Of a stretch of 64,000 bases of DNA, positions 6,923 through 15,174 are shown piece after piece. Location of the stretch: IMG/VR virus record IMGVR_UViG_3300025401_000023, positions 1 to 64,000 of that record; one strand, 5' to 3'. Within the stretch, counting starts at the first letter, position 1, and each line of letters starts with the position of its first letter. The stretch is from a virus. Both the position numbers and the translations under genes were made by a program. Below the pieces are notes generated by a model. The model did no database searches. It saw only the letters and a program-made list of their open reading frames with translations, and had not been told where the DNA came from.

Positions 6923-7611
6923 GAATTTCTAGATTAAAAAGTCCAGATGCAAAGACTGAGTATGCGCCAACTTGGAATTTTCCAATAGGCATGGATAATT
7001 GGACGGATCATGATAAAATAGACACGATTCGAAACTGGCTCATTTCACAAGAGCAGGTGTTTATAAATCGATATCCAGTACATCATGACGGTGGAACTGG
7101 CCTAGGCGATAATAGTGTTACTGCACGACATGGCAAGTACAATCTATTTCAATTTGCCAATGACTGCCCAGAATTAACCGATATGCTAAATTTTATTAGG
7201 ATTTCATATCTTAAATTTATTGCTAATCAAGATGGTAATTGGAGAGAACTACAATTGTATTCCTGGTTCAATATTGCAAGAGCTGGCGAATCAATACAAG
7301 AACACGGGCACGGTGCTGATCCAGAATCGTATCTAAGTGGAAACATGCACTTAGATACGTATAATACGTTTAACACATATAAATCAGTATACGACCCAAC
7401 ATCTAGCATTAGTGTAGGAAATAACAAAGGCGATATTACTTTATTTCCTAGTTGCGTTCCGCATTGGAGTGATGTGTATACTGGAGAAGTTCCTAGAGTA
7501 AGCATAGCATTTGATCTAAGACCTAAAGTAAACAATTATGTTAGTATAACAAAATCAGTAGCCTTTATGGATCAATCCATTTTTGATAGTATAACAGAAA
7601 ACTTAAAATGA
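6919..7611 (+). CDS. 2-oxoglutarate/Fe(II)-dependent oxygenase-like protein
   Basis: 230 residues. The C-terminal half shows the double-stranded beta-helix pattern of the 2OG-Fe(II) superfamily: IQEHGHGADPESYLSGNMHL with H129/H131, then GDITLFPSCVPHWSDVY with H182, then R193 in EVPRVSIAFDL. One His from the first group and H182 would bind iron, and R193 would bind 2-oxoglutarate. Such proteins are common in cyanophage and pelagiphage genomes and hydroxylate unknown targets. It starts in an ATGA overlap and ends in another one with the exonuclease gene. Confidence 0.75.
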   Translation: MRISRLKSPDAKTEYAPTWNFPIGMDNWTDHDKIDTIRNWLISQEQVFINRYPVHHDGGTGLGDNSVTARHGKYNLFQFANDCPELTDMLNFIRISYLKFIANQDGNWRELQLYSWFNIARAGESIQEHGHGADPESYLSGNMHLDTYNTFNTYKSVYDPTSSISVGNNKGDITLFPSCVPHWSDVYTGEVPRVSIAFDLRPKVNNYVSITKSVAFMDQSIFDSITENLK

Positions 7612-8594
7612 CACATATTATAGTCGATACTGCTAACACGTTCTTTCGTGCTAGACATGTAGTCCAAGGGTCGTCCGATATTAAACTTGGTATGGCGTTT
7701 CATATTACTTTTAACAGTATCAAAAAAGCATGGCAAGACTTTGGTGGTACTCATGTAATCTTCTGTCTTGAAGGTCGTAGCTGGCGTAAGGATTACTACA
7801 AGCCTTACAAAGCTAATCGTAAAGAAACTCGCGATGCAATGACTGTAAAGGAACAAGAAGAAGATAAATTGTTCTGGGAAGCATTTGACGAGTTTAAAAA
7901 CTTTATTACAGAGAAGACCAATGCTACTGTAATGCAACATCCTAATCTAGAAGCAGATGATTTGATTGCTGGCTGGATACAAGCTCATCCAGATGCAAAA
8001 CACGTAATTATTTCAACAGATGGAGATTTTGCACAGTTAGTAAGTCCTACAGTTAGCCAATATAACGGTGTAGGCGACTTGCATATTACACACGAAGGAA
8101 TCTTTGATGCAAAAGGTAAACCCGTTAAAGACAAAAAGACAGACGAACCAAAGCCAGCGCAAGATCCAGAGTGGATGCTGTTCGAGAAATGTATGCGTGG
8201 TGATACCAGTGATAATGTCTTCTCGGCGTATCCAGGTGTGCGTACTAAAGGTTCTAAAAACAAAGTTGGTCTTACTGAAGCGTTCGAAGATCGTAAGAGC
8301 CGCGGATATGCGTGGAACAATCTCATGCTTCAGAGGTGGACCGACCATAATGGACAAGAACATCGTGTCTTAGAAGATTATCAACGTAATGTACAGTTAT
8401 GTGATCTTACAGCACAACCAGATGATATTAAAATTAAAATTAAAGAAACAATTACAGCTAACGCAGTACCTAAAGCAGTAGATCAAGTGGGTATTCGTAT
8501 GCTAAAATTCTGTAATGCATGGGATATGAAAAAGATTGCAGACAATATACAATCTTATGCAGAACCATTTCAAGCAAAATATAAGGAAGAATAA
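7608..8594 (+). CDS. rnh: 5'-3' exonuclease / RNase H (T4 Rnh, FEN family)
   Basis: 328 residues, close to T4 RNase H (305). It removes RNA primers and flaps during lagging-strand synthesis. Acidic metal ligands appear in the family order: HIIVDTANTFFRAR (D7), YYKPYKANRKETR, EADDLIAGW (about 114-122), STDGDFAQL (about 136-144) and GDTSDN (about 198-203), after which the helix-hairpin-helix part is diverged. An insertion KGKPVKDKKTDEPKPAQDPEW separates the last two motifs. It is ATGA-coupled to the oxygenase gene. Confidence 0.88.
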   Translation: MTHIIVDTANTFFRARHVVQGSSDIKLGMAFHITFNSIKKAWQDFGGTHVIFCLEGRSWRKDYYKPYKANRKETRDAMTVKEQEEDKLFWEAFDEFKNFITEKTNATVMQHPNLEADDLIAGWIQAHPDAKHVIISTDGDFAQLVSPTVSQYNGVGDLHITHEGIFDAKGKPVKDKKTDEPKPAQDPEWMLFEKCMRGDTSDNVFSAYPGVRTKGSKNKVGLTEAFEDRKSRGYAWNNLMLQRWTDHNGQEHRVLEDYQRNVQLCDLTAQPDDIKIKIKETITANAVPKAVDQVGIRMLKFCNAWDMKKIADNIQSYAEPFQAKYKEE

Positions 8595-8595
8595 A

Positions 8596-9099
8596 ATGGC
8601 ACAATGGACCGTTAGTACATATTATAAAAAATCTTGTCAAGAAGTTGAAACATATCATCAGCGAAATGGTGACGGTAAAGTTACTGTAGTGAATGGGTTT
8701 CGATATGGTGAATGGACCGTAGAAACTACAGACGATAATCCTCCGGAGTTTGAATTTACAGAAGTTCCCGGAGGCGATGGTAAGAAAGACAGTATCAATA
8801 TGTTAGACTGCGAAGTTAACAATATTGAAAGTGTCGATTTAGTTGAAATGTTCGACGGCGGTTGCTGGTATGATGTTGAATTTGAAGGACTTACAGAAGA
8901 AGAGGAAGAAGAGATTCAAGAATTCCTTGACGAAAATAGTCCTTATGATTTAGAAGAGCGCGAAGACGATCCTTGGATGCAGGGAGATACCGAATGGTGG
9001 ATCTGGGGTCCGATTGAGATTAAAAACGAAGACGGCGAAACTGTACGTATTATTTGCGCAGATGCAGACGGCAATGTAGTAGACTTTAAGGAAGAATAA
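8596..9099 (+). CDS. Acidic conserved hypothetical protein
   Basis: 167 residues from ATG 8596 with AAGGAA about 8 bases upstream; longer in-frame starts are inside the exonuclease gene. The protein is very acidic (LTEEEEEEIQEFLDENS, EEREDDPWMQ) and Trp-rich, and ends in strand-like sequence (VRIICADADGNVVDF). Similar proteins occur beside replication genes in T4-like cyanophages. DNA mimicry is conceivable from the charge but untested. Confidence 0.65.
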   Translation: MAQWTVSTYYKKSCQEVETYHQRNGDGKVTVVNGFRYGEWTVETTDDNPPEFEFTEVPGGDGKKDSINMLDCEVNNIESVDLVEMFDGGCWYDVEFEGLTEEEEEEIQEFLDENSPYDLEEREDDPWMQGDTEWWIWGPIEIKNEDGETVRIICADADGNVVDFKEE

Positions 9100-9578
9100 T
9101 GACAGAGATACACGCAAAACCAATCGTAGATGGCAAGTTTTGGATTGTTGAACAAGGTGGTGCTAAAATTGCCACCCTACACAAAAAAGAAAATAATAAA
9201 TTTATTTTAAGTAGCACCAATGGCGAAGTCATGTTTAATAAGAAACAAGACCTTACAAAACAATTTGGTTCAAACTTTTTCTTAACTAGTACTAAGATTA
9301 AAGTTACACAATTAGAAGAACATGATTGCCACGGTTACCCAACTAGTTGTAAACCATATAATGCAATGTATGATGTAAGACGTAAATTACCTTTGTTTAC
9401 AAAAAGTAATGCTAGTAAGAGTTTATATTGTGCAGGATATTATGTAATTAAATTTGACAAAGGTTGGGTCAAATCATTTTGTCCTAAAGCAATTACAATT
9501 GAACGATATCCAAGTAAAGGTCCATTTAAATCAGAATTAGAAATGAAAACGGTACTAGCAAATGCAAAATCAGATTAA
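9099..9578 (+). CDS. Conserved T4-like phage hypothetical protein
   Basis: 159 residues; its ATG shares a base with the preceding stop. The sequence has a strand-rich N-terminal part (FWIVEQGGAKIATLHKK) and a conserved centre with Cys residues (EEHDCHGYPTSCKPYNAMYDVRRKLPLF, split here by VRR) and SLYCAGYYVIKF. I recognise the pattern HGYPTSCKP...YCAGYY from T4-like cyanophage proteins of unknown function. The cysteines could bind a metal. Confidence 0.65.
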   Translation: MTEIHAKPIVDGKFWIVEQGGAKIATLHKKENNKFILSSTNGEVMFNKKQDLTKQFGSNFFLTSTKIKVTQLEEHDCHGYPTSCKPYNAMYDVRRKLPLFTKSNASKSLYCAGYYVIKFDKGWVKSFCPKAITIERYPSKGPFKSELEMKTVLANAKSD

Positions 9579-9807
9579 TCTAACACCTATTGCACAATTT
9601 GCACATTCGTTAAGAGCCGCTGAATTATCACAGTCTAAAGAAGTTAAACTTACAATTCAGCAGGCTCGATTACTTAATCTAGCGTTAACTGAAATACAAG
9701 ACAAATTATTACAAGATTATGAATCTATGTACAATACTCTTAAAAACAGTACTGCTACTGAAACAATAACTGTAACAATGGATGGTGGTGGTTTTACTGA
9801 CAAGTAA
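9562..9807 (+). CDS. Small helical hypothetical protein
   Basis: 81 residues, overlapping the preceding gene by 17 bases. Mostly helical (IAQFAHSLRAAELSQ, LTIQQARLLNLALTEIQDKL), ending in a Thr/Gly-rich strand. No recognised motif. Confidence 0.5.
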   Translation: MQNQINLTPIAQFAHSLRAAELSQSKEVKLTIQQARLLNLALTEIQDKLLQDYESMYNTLKNSTATETITVTMDGGGFTDK

Positions 9808-9808
9808 A

Positions 9809-9845
9809 GATAAATATATGCGTACATTATTGAAGGTGCGCATAT
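9809..9845 (+). promoter_or_regulatory. Late-type promoter element and RBS hairpin
   Basis: GATAAATA at 9809-9816 matches the ATAAATA element in front of structural genes. Overlapping it, ATATGCG (9816-9822) and CGCATAT (9839-9845) can form a 7-bp stem whose loop holds GAAGG (about 9832-9836), the probable ribosome-binding site of the gene at 9847. Both roles are inferred from sequence only. Confidence 0.35.
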
Positions 9846-9846
9846 T

Positions 9847-10131
9847 ATGTCAAGACCAAAACCATCAGTCTTATTAGAAAATGTTAATAAAAAGACTTAT
9901 AAAGCTGAGCAAATTTTAGAAGCCGAAGCAATTTGGGCTGTGTTCTATAAGAACGAACCTTTTAACTTAAAAAGTTTTAACAGCCTTACGTCTTACCCTG
10001 GACCTAAATATAAAAAAGTGTCTTTCTCAAATCCTGGACATGCACATAATTTGGCAAAGAAATTGAATCTTACTTTTGGCACTGAAGATTTCCAAGTTGT
10101 AAAATTAACCCAAGGCACTATTGTAAAATGA
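9847..10131 (+). CDS. Conserved hypothetical protein
   Basis: 94 residues, preceded by the hairpin and promoter-like element at 9809-9845. Basic, with LLENVNKKTYKAEQILEAEA, then SYPGPKYKKVSFSNPGHAHNLAKKL. The P-G-P-K-Y and N-P-G-H-A-x-N-L-A elements look conserved and are seen in T4-like cyanophage proteins without known function. The next gene starts in an ATGA overlap. Confidence 0.6.
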   Translation: MSRPKPSVLLENVNKKTYKAEQILEAEAIWAVFYKNEPFNLKSFNSLTSYPGPKYKKVSFSNPGHAHNLAKKLNLTFGTEDFQVVKLTQGTIVK

Positions 10132-10538
10132 TAGCCCGTGACACGCTGACTAGAATATTCCTCAAAGAATGGGGCAAAAGTCTAGATGACGCAAATGTCG
10201 AGTTATACAATAGAATGTGGTGGCAATCTAACAGGACCAATAAACCGAACGCTTTTCGACTAAGTGAAAATGGATTTGACTTTTTGGTTAATACTCTAGA
10301 AATCAAAATGTACGAAGTACCATTTACAGAGCCGATCGAACTTAGCCCCCAAACTATTATCTTTTTGGAAAGATACATAGACTGTCCATATTACCTTACA
10401 AACCAAAGTATTAGTGTATTTTCGGAACGCAAAAGTTTTGAACTTTACTTGTTTTCCGACGATATTCGAAAATTTGGACTAGTAAAGGCTATGACAGAAC
10501 GTGAAAAAGATTTAGCCAAAACAGACAATAATCTTTAA
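10128..10538 (+). CDS. Hypothetical protein
   Basis: 136 residues, started by an ATGA overlap. Mixed alpha/beta sequence (TRIFLKEWGKSLDDANVEL, then FRLSENGFDFLVNTLEIKMY) with a charged C-terminal helix. I do not recognise it. It ends just before the promoter of the MoxR gene, so it closes the upstream transcription unit. Confidence 0.55.
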   Translation: MIARDTLTRIFLKEWGKSLDDANVELYNRMWWQSNRTNKPNAFRLSENGFDFLVNTLEIKMYEVPFTEPIELSPQTIIFLERYIDCPYYLTNQSISVFSERKSFELYLFSDDIRKFGLVKAMTEREKDLAKTDNNL

Positions 10539-10545
10539 AAAATAG

Positions 10546-10574
10546 TTGACGTCTAACGCAGACTCCTATATAAT
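10546..10574 (+). promoter_or_regulatory. sigma70-like promoter for the MoxR ATPase gene
   Basis: TTGACG at 10546-10551, exactly 17 bases, then TATAAT at 10569-10574. After 5 more bases comes CATAG, the probable start box shared with the other host-type promoters here. The leader to the ATG at 10631 is about 50 bases. Confidence 0.8.
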
Positions 10575-10630
10575 ACATACATAGACAGCGTTAATTCAAC
10601 AACACTTTTTTAACTAAGATTGGAAATCAA

Positions 10631-11719
10631 ATGGCAGAAATCATTAGCCGTACAGTAGGCCCTAAAGGCGCTAAAAAGTCTTTGCGTAAGGCTTTTAAAA
10701 ATCAGCGTCCAATTTTCCTTTGGGGTCCTCCAGGAATTGGTAAGTCAGATATTATCAAACAACTTGGCACTGAGCTTGATGCTCACGTGATTGATGTTCG
10801 TTTGAGTTTGTGGGAACCTACTGATATTAAAGGTATTCCATATTTTGATAGCAACAACAACACAATGGTTTGGGCACCTCCTAGCGAACTGCCAAATGCT
10901 GAGCTGGCAAAACAACATAAAACTATTATTTTGTTCATGGACGAAATGAATAGTGCGGCACCTGCTGTACAAGCGGCCGCTTATCAGTTGATTTTGAATC
11001 GTCGTGTTGGCACTTACAAGTTGCCAGATAACGTAGTAATGGTTGCCGCTGGTAACCGTGAAACTGACAAGGGTGTTACATTCCGTATGCCTGCTCCGTT
11101 GGCTAATCGTTTTGTTCACTTGGAAATGACTGTTGAATGGGAAGACTACTTTGAGTGGGCTGTTGAAAATAAGATTCATCAGGACGTAGTTGGCTTTTTG
11201 AGCTTCTCTAAAAAGAGCTTGTACGACTTTGATCCAAAGTCTAGCTCACGTGCGTTTGCTACTCCACGTAGCTGGTCATTTGTTTCTGAGTTGCTAGTTG
11301 ATGACGACACAGATGCAGATACATTAACTGACTTGGTATCAGGTTCAGTTGGTGAAGGACTTGCTGTTAGCTTTATGGCTCATCGTAAAATTGCAAGCAA
11401 AATGCCTAATCCTAGCGACATTTTGAGTGGCAAAGTTAAAAAGATGGACTCTAAAGAAATTAGCGCCATGTACTCTTTAACTATTTCGTTGTGCTACGAA
11501 CTTAAAGATGCATGTGACAAAAATGCTAAAAACTGGAATGAGCAAGTTAACAACTTCTTCGAATTTATGATGAATAACTTCGAAACAGAATTGGTTATTA
11601 TGGGTACTAAATTGGCTTTGAGCACTTACAAATTGCCATTGGATCCAGATGAGATCAAATGTTTTGACGAGTTCCACTCTAAGTTTGGCAAGTACATTTC
11701 AGCCGCAACTGAAAAGTAA
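10631..11719 (+). CDS. MoxR-type AAA+ ATPase
   Basis: 362 residues. Walker A is GPPGIGKS at 32-39, Walker B is ILFMDEMNSA with D104/E105, and sensor 1 follows in VAAGNRETD (N142). MAPANRF-like PAPLANRFVHLEM carries the arginine-finger region. MoxR ATPases act with VWA-domain partners as chaperones that mature or insert cofactors into protein complexes, or remodel proteins. The partner is almost certainly the next gene, which has a VWA domain. Each gene has its own promoter. The target in the phage cycle is unknown. Confidence 0.88.
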   Translation: MAEIISRTVGPKGAKKSLRKAFKNQRPIFLWGPPGIGKSDIIKQLGTELDAHVIDVRLSLWEPTDIKGIPYFDSNNNTMVWAPPSELPNAELAKQHKTIILFMDEMNSAAPAVQAAAYQLILNRRVGTYKLPDNVVMVAAGNRETDKGVTFRMPAPLANRFVHLEMTVEWEDYFEWAVENKIHQDVVGFLSFSKKSLYDFDPKSSSRAFATPRSWSFVSELLVDDDTDADTLTDLVSGSVGEGLAVSFMAHRKIASKMPNPSDILSGKVKKMDSKEISAMYSLTISLCYELKDACDKNAKNWNEQVNNFFEFMMNNFETELVIMGTKLALSTYKLPLDPDEIKCFDEFHSKFGKYISAATEK

Positions 11720-11735
11720 TTTGGTTTAGCACTAG

Positions 11736-11764
11736 TTGACACCACCTTCGGGTGGTGTTATACT
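11736..11764 (+). promoter_or_regulatory. sigma70-like promoter with UUCG hairpin in its spacer
   Basis: TTGACA at 11736-11741, 17-base spacer, TATACT at 11759-11764, then atata and CATAG. The spacer plus the end of the -35 box forms an 8-bp inverted repeat, ACACCACC/GGTGGTGT (11739-11746 and 11751-11758), closed by TTCG between C and G. In RNA read through from the MoxR gene this is a cUUCGg-capped hairpin 20 bases after that gene's stop. Confidence 0.75.
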
Positions 11765-11793
11765 ATATACATAGTAAACATTTAGGAGCAGAG

Positions 11794-12969
11794 ATGGCAA
11801 ATTTAGATCCAATTATTGATAAAATTATTGTAGCACGAGTAGGACTTTTGCTTCGTCATCCATTTTTTGGTAATATGGCAACACGCCTTAAAATTGAAGA
11901 GGCAACTGATTGGTGCATGACTGCGGCTACAGATGGTCGCACAATTTATTTTAATCGTGACTTTTTTACGCCAATGACTACTAAACAAGTAGAGTTTGTC
12001 ATTGCACACGAAATCCTACATAATGTGTTTGATCACATGGGTCGTGTCGAAAATCGTGATCGTAAAATTTGGAATGCCGCCGCTGACTATTGTGTGAACG
12101 GACAGTTGACTAGAGACCGTATCGGTGAAGTTCCACCAGCTATTAACATTTATAACGATCCTAAATACTACGGCAAAGGTGCTGAAGAAATCTACGACGA
12201 ACTTTACGATAGTGCTGATAAAATTGATATTGGCCAATTGTTAGACGATCATATTGATTGGACTGGCCCTAAAGGAAAAGACGGACAGCCAAAGTATTCT
12301 AAAGAAGAAATGAAGCAGATTCGTGACGAAGTTCGCGAAGCTACAATGCAGGCAGCTCAAGCGGCGGGTGCAGGAAATACTCCTGCAAGCGTACAGCGTA
12401 TGATTAAAGATCTAACAGAAGCAAAGATGAACTGGCGTGAAATTTTACGTCAGCAAATTCAAAGCACTATTAAGAACGATTATACATTTATGCGTCCTAA
12501 TCGTAAGGGCTGGCATATGAGTGCAATTCTTCCTGGTACTAACTACGAAGAAACAATTGACATTTGTATTGCTATTGACATGTCTGGTTCTATCGGAGAT
12601 GAGCAGGCTAAAGACTTCTTGTCAGAAATCAAAGGCATTATGCAAGAATACAAAGACTTTAAGATTAAAGTTTGGTGCTTTGATACTAAGGTCTATAACG
12701 AAGCCGACTTTGACGGATACTCAATGGACGAGTTTGATGAGTATGAAGTTATGGGCGGTGGCGGTACAGAGTTTGATGCCAACTGGGAATACATGAAAGA
12801 ACATGCTATTCAACCTAAAAAGTTTATCATGTTCACAGACGGCTATCCTTGGGGTAGCTGGGGTGATGAAAACTACTGTGATACAGTATTCATTATCCAC
12901 GGCAATGATAAGATTGTGCCTCCATGGGGAGAGCATGCTTACTACGAAGCATTGGTAGAAACTGCATGA
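11794..12969 (+). CDS. VWA-domain protein with metallopeptidase-like domain
   Basis: 391 residues from ATG 11794 with AGGAG about 8 bases upstream; the GTG at 11752 lies inside the promoter and is rejected. The N-terminal domain has HEILH (H72, E73, H76), the HExxH zinc motif of the putative metallopeptidase family found joined to VWA-like domains (DUF2201 type). The C-terminal VWA domain has the MIDAS motif D262-M-S264-G-S266 and later FIMFTDGYPWG. This matches partners of MoxR ATPases, whose gene lies just upstream. Joint assembly of a remodelling complex is likely; the substrate is unknown. Confidence 0.85.
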   Translation: MANLDPIIDKIIVARVGLLLRHPFFGNMATRLKIEEATDWCMTAATDGRTIYFNRDFFTPMTTKQVEFVIAHEILHNVFDHMGRVENRDRKIWNAAADYCVNGQLTRDRIGEVPPAINIYNDPKYYGKGAEEIYDELYDSADKIDIGQLLDDHIDWTGPKGKDGQPKYSKEEMKQIRDEVREATMQAAQAAGAGNTPASVQRMIKDLTEAKMNWREILRQQIQSTIKNDYTFMRPNRKGWHMSAILPGTNYEETIDICIAIDMSGSIGDEQAKDFLSEIKGIMQEYKDFKIKVWCFDTKVYNEADFDGYSMDEFDEYEVMGGGGTEFDANWEYMKEHAIQPKKFIMFTDGYPWGSWGDENYCDTVFIIHGNDKIVPPWGEHAYYEALVETA

Positions 12970-13253
12970 GTTTAAAAAACGGCAAACCTAACCCTTTAAA
13001 TTATTTTAATCTGAGGAGGGTTGAGTTTGCCTGCCCTCATTTTAAATATACCAATTTAGATCGATACAATCCAACACTAGTTAAAAAAATTGACAGCTGG
13101 ATTAAATCTAATTTAAATAACAGGTATTATGTAGGGCAAGGTATTATGTTAGATAATACAAATACAATAGTGTATAACACCCGTATCGGTTTTGAATCTG
13201 AAAAGGAACTTAGTTTCTTCACAATTGCCTGCCCACATTTACAGCAGAGATAA
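12966..13253 (+). CDS. Hypothetical protein
   Basis: 95 residues from ATG 12966, which forms an ATGA overlap with the VWA gene; a start further upstream would lie inside that gene. It is basic, with FACPHFKYTNLDRYNPTLVKK and a matching end ACPHLQQR, so CPH occurs twice; a metal site is possible. Function unknown. Confidence 0.5.
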   Translation: MSLKNGKPNPLNYFNLRRVEFACPHFKYTNLDRYNPTLVKKIDSWIKSNLNNRYYVGQGIMLDNTNTIVYNTRIGFESEKELSFFTIACPHLQQR

Positions 13254-13281
13254 TTATATACGTACATTCAAAGGAGATATT

Positions 13282-13527
13282 ATGACTGATACCGTACAAG
13301 ATACACAAGAACAATCACAAGCACAAGCTGGTGAAAATTCAAATGAGCTGACTATTAATGATCTTAATGCAATGAAAATCATTATTGATATTGCTAGTTC
13401 ACGTGGTGCATTTAAGCCAAATGAAATGGTAGCTGTTGGCCAAACTTATACTAAGCTAGAATCGTTTTTAGGCACAGTAGCTAAACAAGCAGAAGCACAA
13501 AAAGCAGCCGCACCTGCAGGAGCATAA
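13282..13527 (+). CDS. Conserved small T4-like phage protein
   Basis: 81 residues from ATG 13282 with a strong AAGGAG at 13271-13276. The core LTINDLNAMKIIIDIASSRG, then FKPNEMVAVGQTYTKLESFL, is a pattern I know from a small protein conserved across T4-like cyanophages; no function is assigned there. The N-terminal 20 residues are Gln-rich and the end is Ala-rich. About 30 bases before the gene, GATAATTATATACGTACATT resembles the element at 9809, and may be a promoter. Confidence 0.7.
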   Translation: MTDTVQDTQEQSQAQAGENSNELTINDLNAMKIIIDIASSRGAFKPNEMVAVGQTYTKLESFLGTVAKQAEAQKAAAPAGA

Positions 13528-13528
13528 T

Positions 13529-14170
13529 ATGGCCGAACTCAAACATGTGGGCCGAGTGATATCTACCAAGCAACGTTGTTTAGTAGCATATCGCACATTG
13601 CCCGGAGAGTCTAGTAGTTGTTTAGTTATTCCTACTGATTCTTTAAACGACAGTTATCATAATAGTATTATTAATCTAGTCGAAAGCCAAGCCGGTCAAG
13701 ACTCATATGAATTTGCCGACGTATTAATGCGCACAACATTCACTGATGGCAATAATATGCTAAAGTGGTTGCATACTAATGGTCGTCTTCTTAAGATGGG
13801 AACTAGTTCCATTGAAATGAATCCAAGCCCTGGGGTTACTGTTCAACTAAGCGAGTTAAATCAAATTATTGCAGAGCAACGTGGAGTATCAGTCGATGAC
13901 CTTTCGCTCAAACCTCAATATGATGAACAAAATTCTGCTGAAGCTAAAGCAGTTGCTGCCAAAGCAGAACCAGCACCACAAAATGATGCTTCCAAAACTA
14001 CATCAGCTAGTGTAAATGAATCTGAATCAGCTCAACCTACTCAACCTACTACGTTTGATAGTCCAGAAGCTGAGGCAAAATTTTATCGTTCACAAGCAGA
14101 TAAATTAGCTAAAGAAGCTGCCGCTATGCGTCGTCGTGCTGAAGAGTTGTCGCCGATTAAGAAAAAGTGA
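13529..14170 (+). CDS. Conserved T4-like phage hypothetical protein
   Basis: 213 residues, starting 1 base after the preceding stop. Residues 1-115 form a compact domain (HVGRVISTKQRCLVAYRTLPGE, with IPTDSLNDSYHNSIINLVESQ), followed by a disordered linker rich in Ala, Thr, Gln and Pro and a final coiled-coil helix ending in lysines. The order small protein (13282) - this gene - next gene is one I associate with T4-like cyanophages. Function unknown. Confidence 0.65.
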   Translation: MAELKHVGRVISTKQRCLVAYRTLPGESSSCLVIPTDSLNDSYHNSIINLVESQAGQDSYEFADVLMRTTFTDGNNMLKWLHTNGRLLKMGTSSIEMNPSPGVTVQLSELNQIIAEQRGVSVDDLSLKPQYDEQNSAEAKAVAAKAEPAPQNDASKTTSASVNESESAQPTQPTTFDSPEAEAKFYRSQADKLAKEAAAMRRRAEELSPIKKK

Positions 14171-14487
14171 GCAATCTAGGAAAATCACTTTCCAAAGATG
14201 TTATAAAAAATTGGCCAGAAGTATTTAGTGAGGTAAAACTTAATGTGTTACCTCTCAGGTATCTATATGCAGTTCTGGTCAATTTTAAAGATGGCAAGAC
14301 TTGGGAAATAAGAATAACCACGGAAATCAAACGCAACGGGTGGCCTGCTTTTGAAAAAAATCTTGCCGAACTAGTTATCGGATACGAAGATAATGTCGAC
14401 AACGTAGATTTCAAATTAGATACAATTAAAGTTAGAAGAGATGTCGAGCGTAGTACTCAAAAATTCCTTAAGAAAAAGAAGTTATAA
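14167..14487 (+). CDS. Conserved hypothetical protein, GTG start
   Basis: 106 residues. The GTG start forms a GTGA overlap with the preceding stop. The protein is basic at its C-terminus (VERSTQKFLKKKKL) and mixed alpha/beta in the core (YLYAVLVNFKDGKTWEIRITTEI). Function unknown. thyX starts on the next base. Confidence 0.6.
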   Translation: MSNLGKSLSKDVIKNWPEVFSEVKLNVLPLRYLYAVLVNFKDGKTWEIRITTEIKRNGWPAFEKNLAELVIGYEDNVDNVDFKLDTIKVRRDVERSTQKFLKKKKL

Positions 14488-15174
14488 ATGAATGTTAAAT
14501 TGCTTAGTTACAGCCAGCCAACTGAAGAATTCTCTAGTATGGGAATCAATGATGCACAAGAACTCATTGCCTACTGTGCTAGAGTCAGCAACCCGAGCAA
14601 TCAGCTTAATACAGAAACCAGCGAAAAGCTCATACGATATCTTATTAAGCACCAACATTGGAGTCCTCTCGAAATGGTATCTGCCTGTATCGAGATTACA
14701 ACAACAAGAGATATTGCTAGACAAATCCTTAGACACAGAAGTTTCTCCTTTCAAGAGTTTTCCCAACGTTACGCTGACCCGACAGCAGAGCTTGATGATG
14801 CGTTCGTACTACGAGAGGCACGATTCCAAGACACTAAAAATAGACAAAACAGTGTAGAGTTTGATCAGTCAGATGATGCACAACGTCTATTAGCCATTGA
14901 ATGGGAACGTGCTCAGAAGCGTGTACTATGGGCAGTTAAACAAGAATACTCTTGGGCTATTAAGAATGGTATTGCTAAAGAGCAAGCTCGAGCTGTATTA
15001 CCCGAAGGTCTTACTGTAAGTCGTTTATATATGAATGGTACCCTACGTAGTTGGGTACACTTTATTGAATTGCGTAGTGCAAATGGCACACAGAAAGAAC
15101 ATCAAGAAGTAGCATTAGCTTGCGCTAAGGTCATTTCCGATATCTTTCCGATGACTACTGAATTGATCAGCTAA
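14488..15174 (+). CDS. thyX: Flavin-dependent thymidylate synthase
   Basis: 228 residues. ThyX makes dTMP from dUMP using FAD, NADPH and methylene-tetrahydrofolate. The signature RHR-x-x-S-x-x-E-x-S-x-R is present as RHRSFSFQEFSQR at residues 82-94, with Gln in place of the usual Asn. SWVHFIELRSANGTQKEHQE near the end holds the dUMP-binding serine and arginine region. Presence of folE upstream supports folate-linked nucleotide synthesis. The last 60 bases overlap the 3' end of the convergent glycosyltransferase gene. Confidence 0.94.
   Translation: MNVKLLSYSQPTEEFSSMGINDAQELIAYCARVSNPSNQLNTETSEKLIRYLIKHQHWSPLEMVSACIEITTTRDIARQILRHRSFSFQEFSQRYADPTAELDDAFVLREARFQDTKNRQNSVEFDQSDDAQRLLAIEWERAQKRVLWAVKQEYSWAIKNGIAKEQARAVLPEGLTVSRLYMNGTLRSWVHFIELRSANGTQKEHQEVALACAKVISDIFPMTTELIS

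Noticed and set aside
11752-11793. Upstream GTG start for the VWA gene
   Set aside because: It lies in the promoter, before the transcription start; ATG 11794 has a good AGGAG site.
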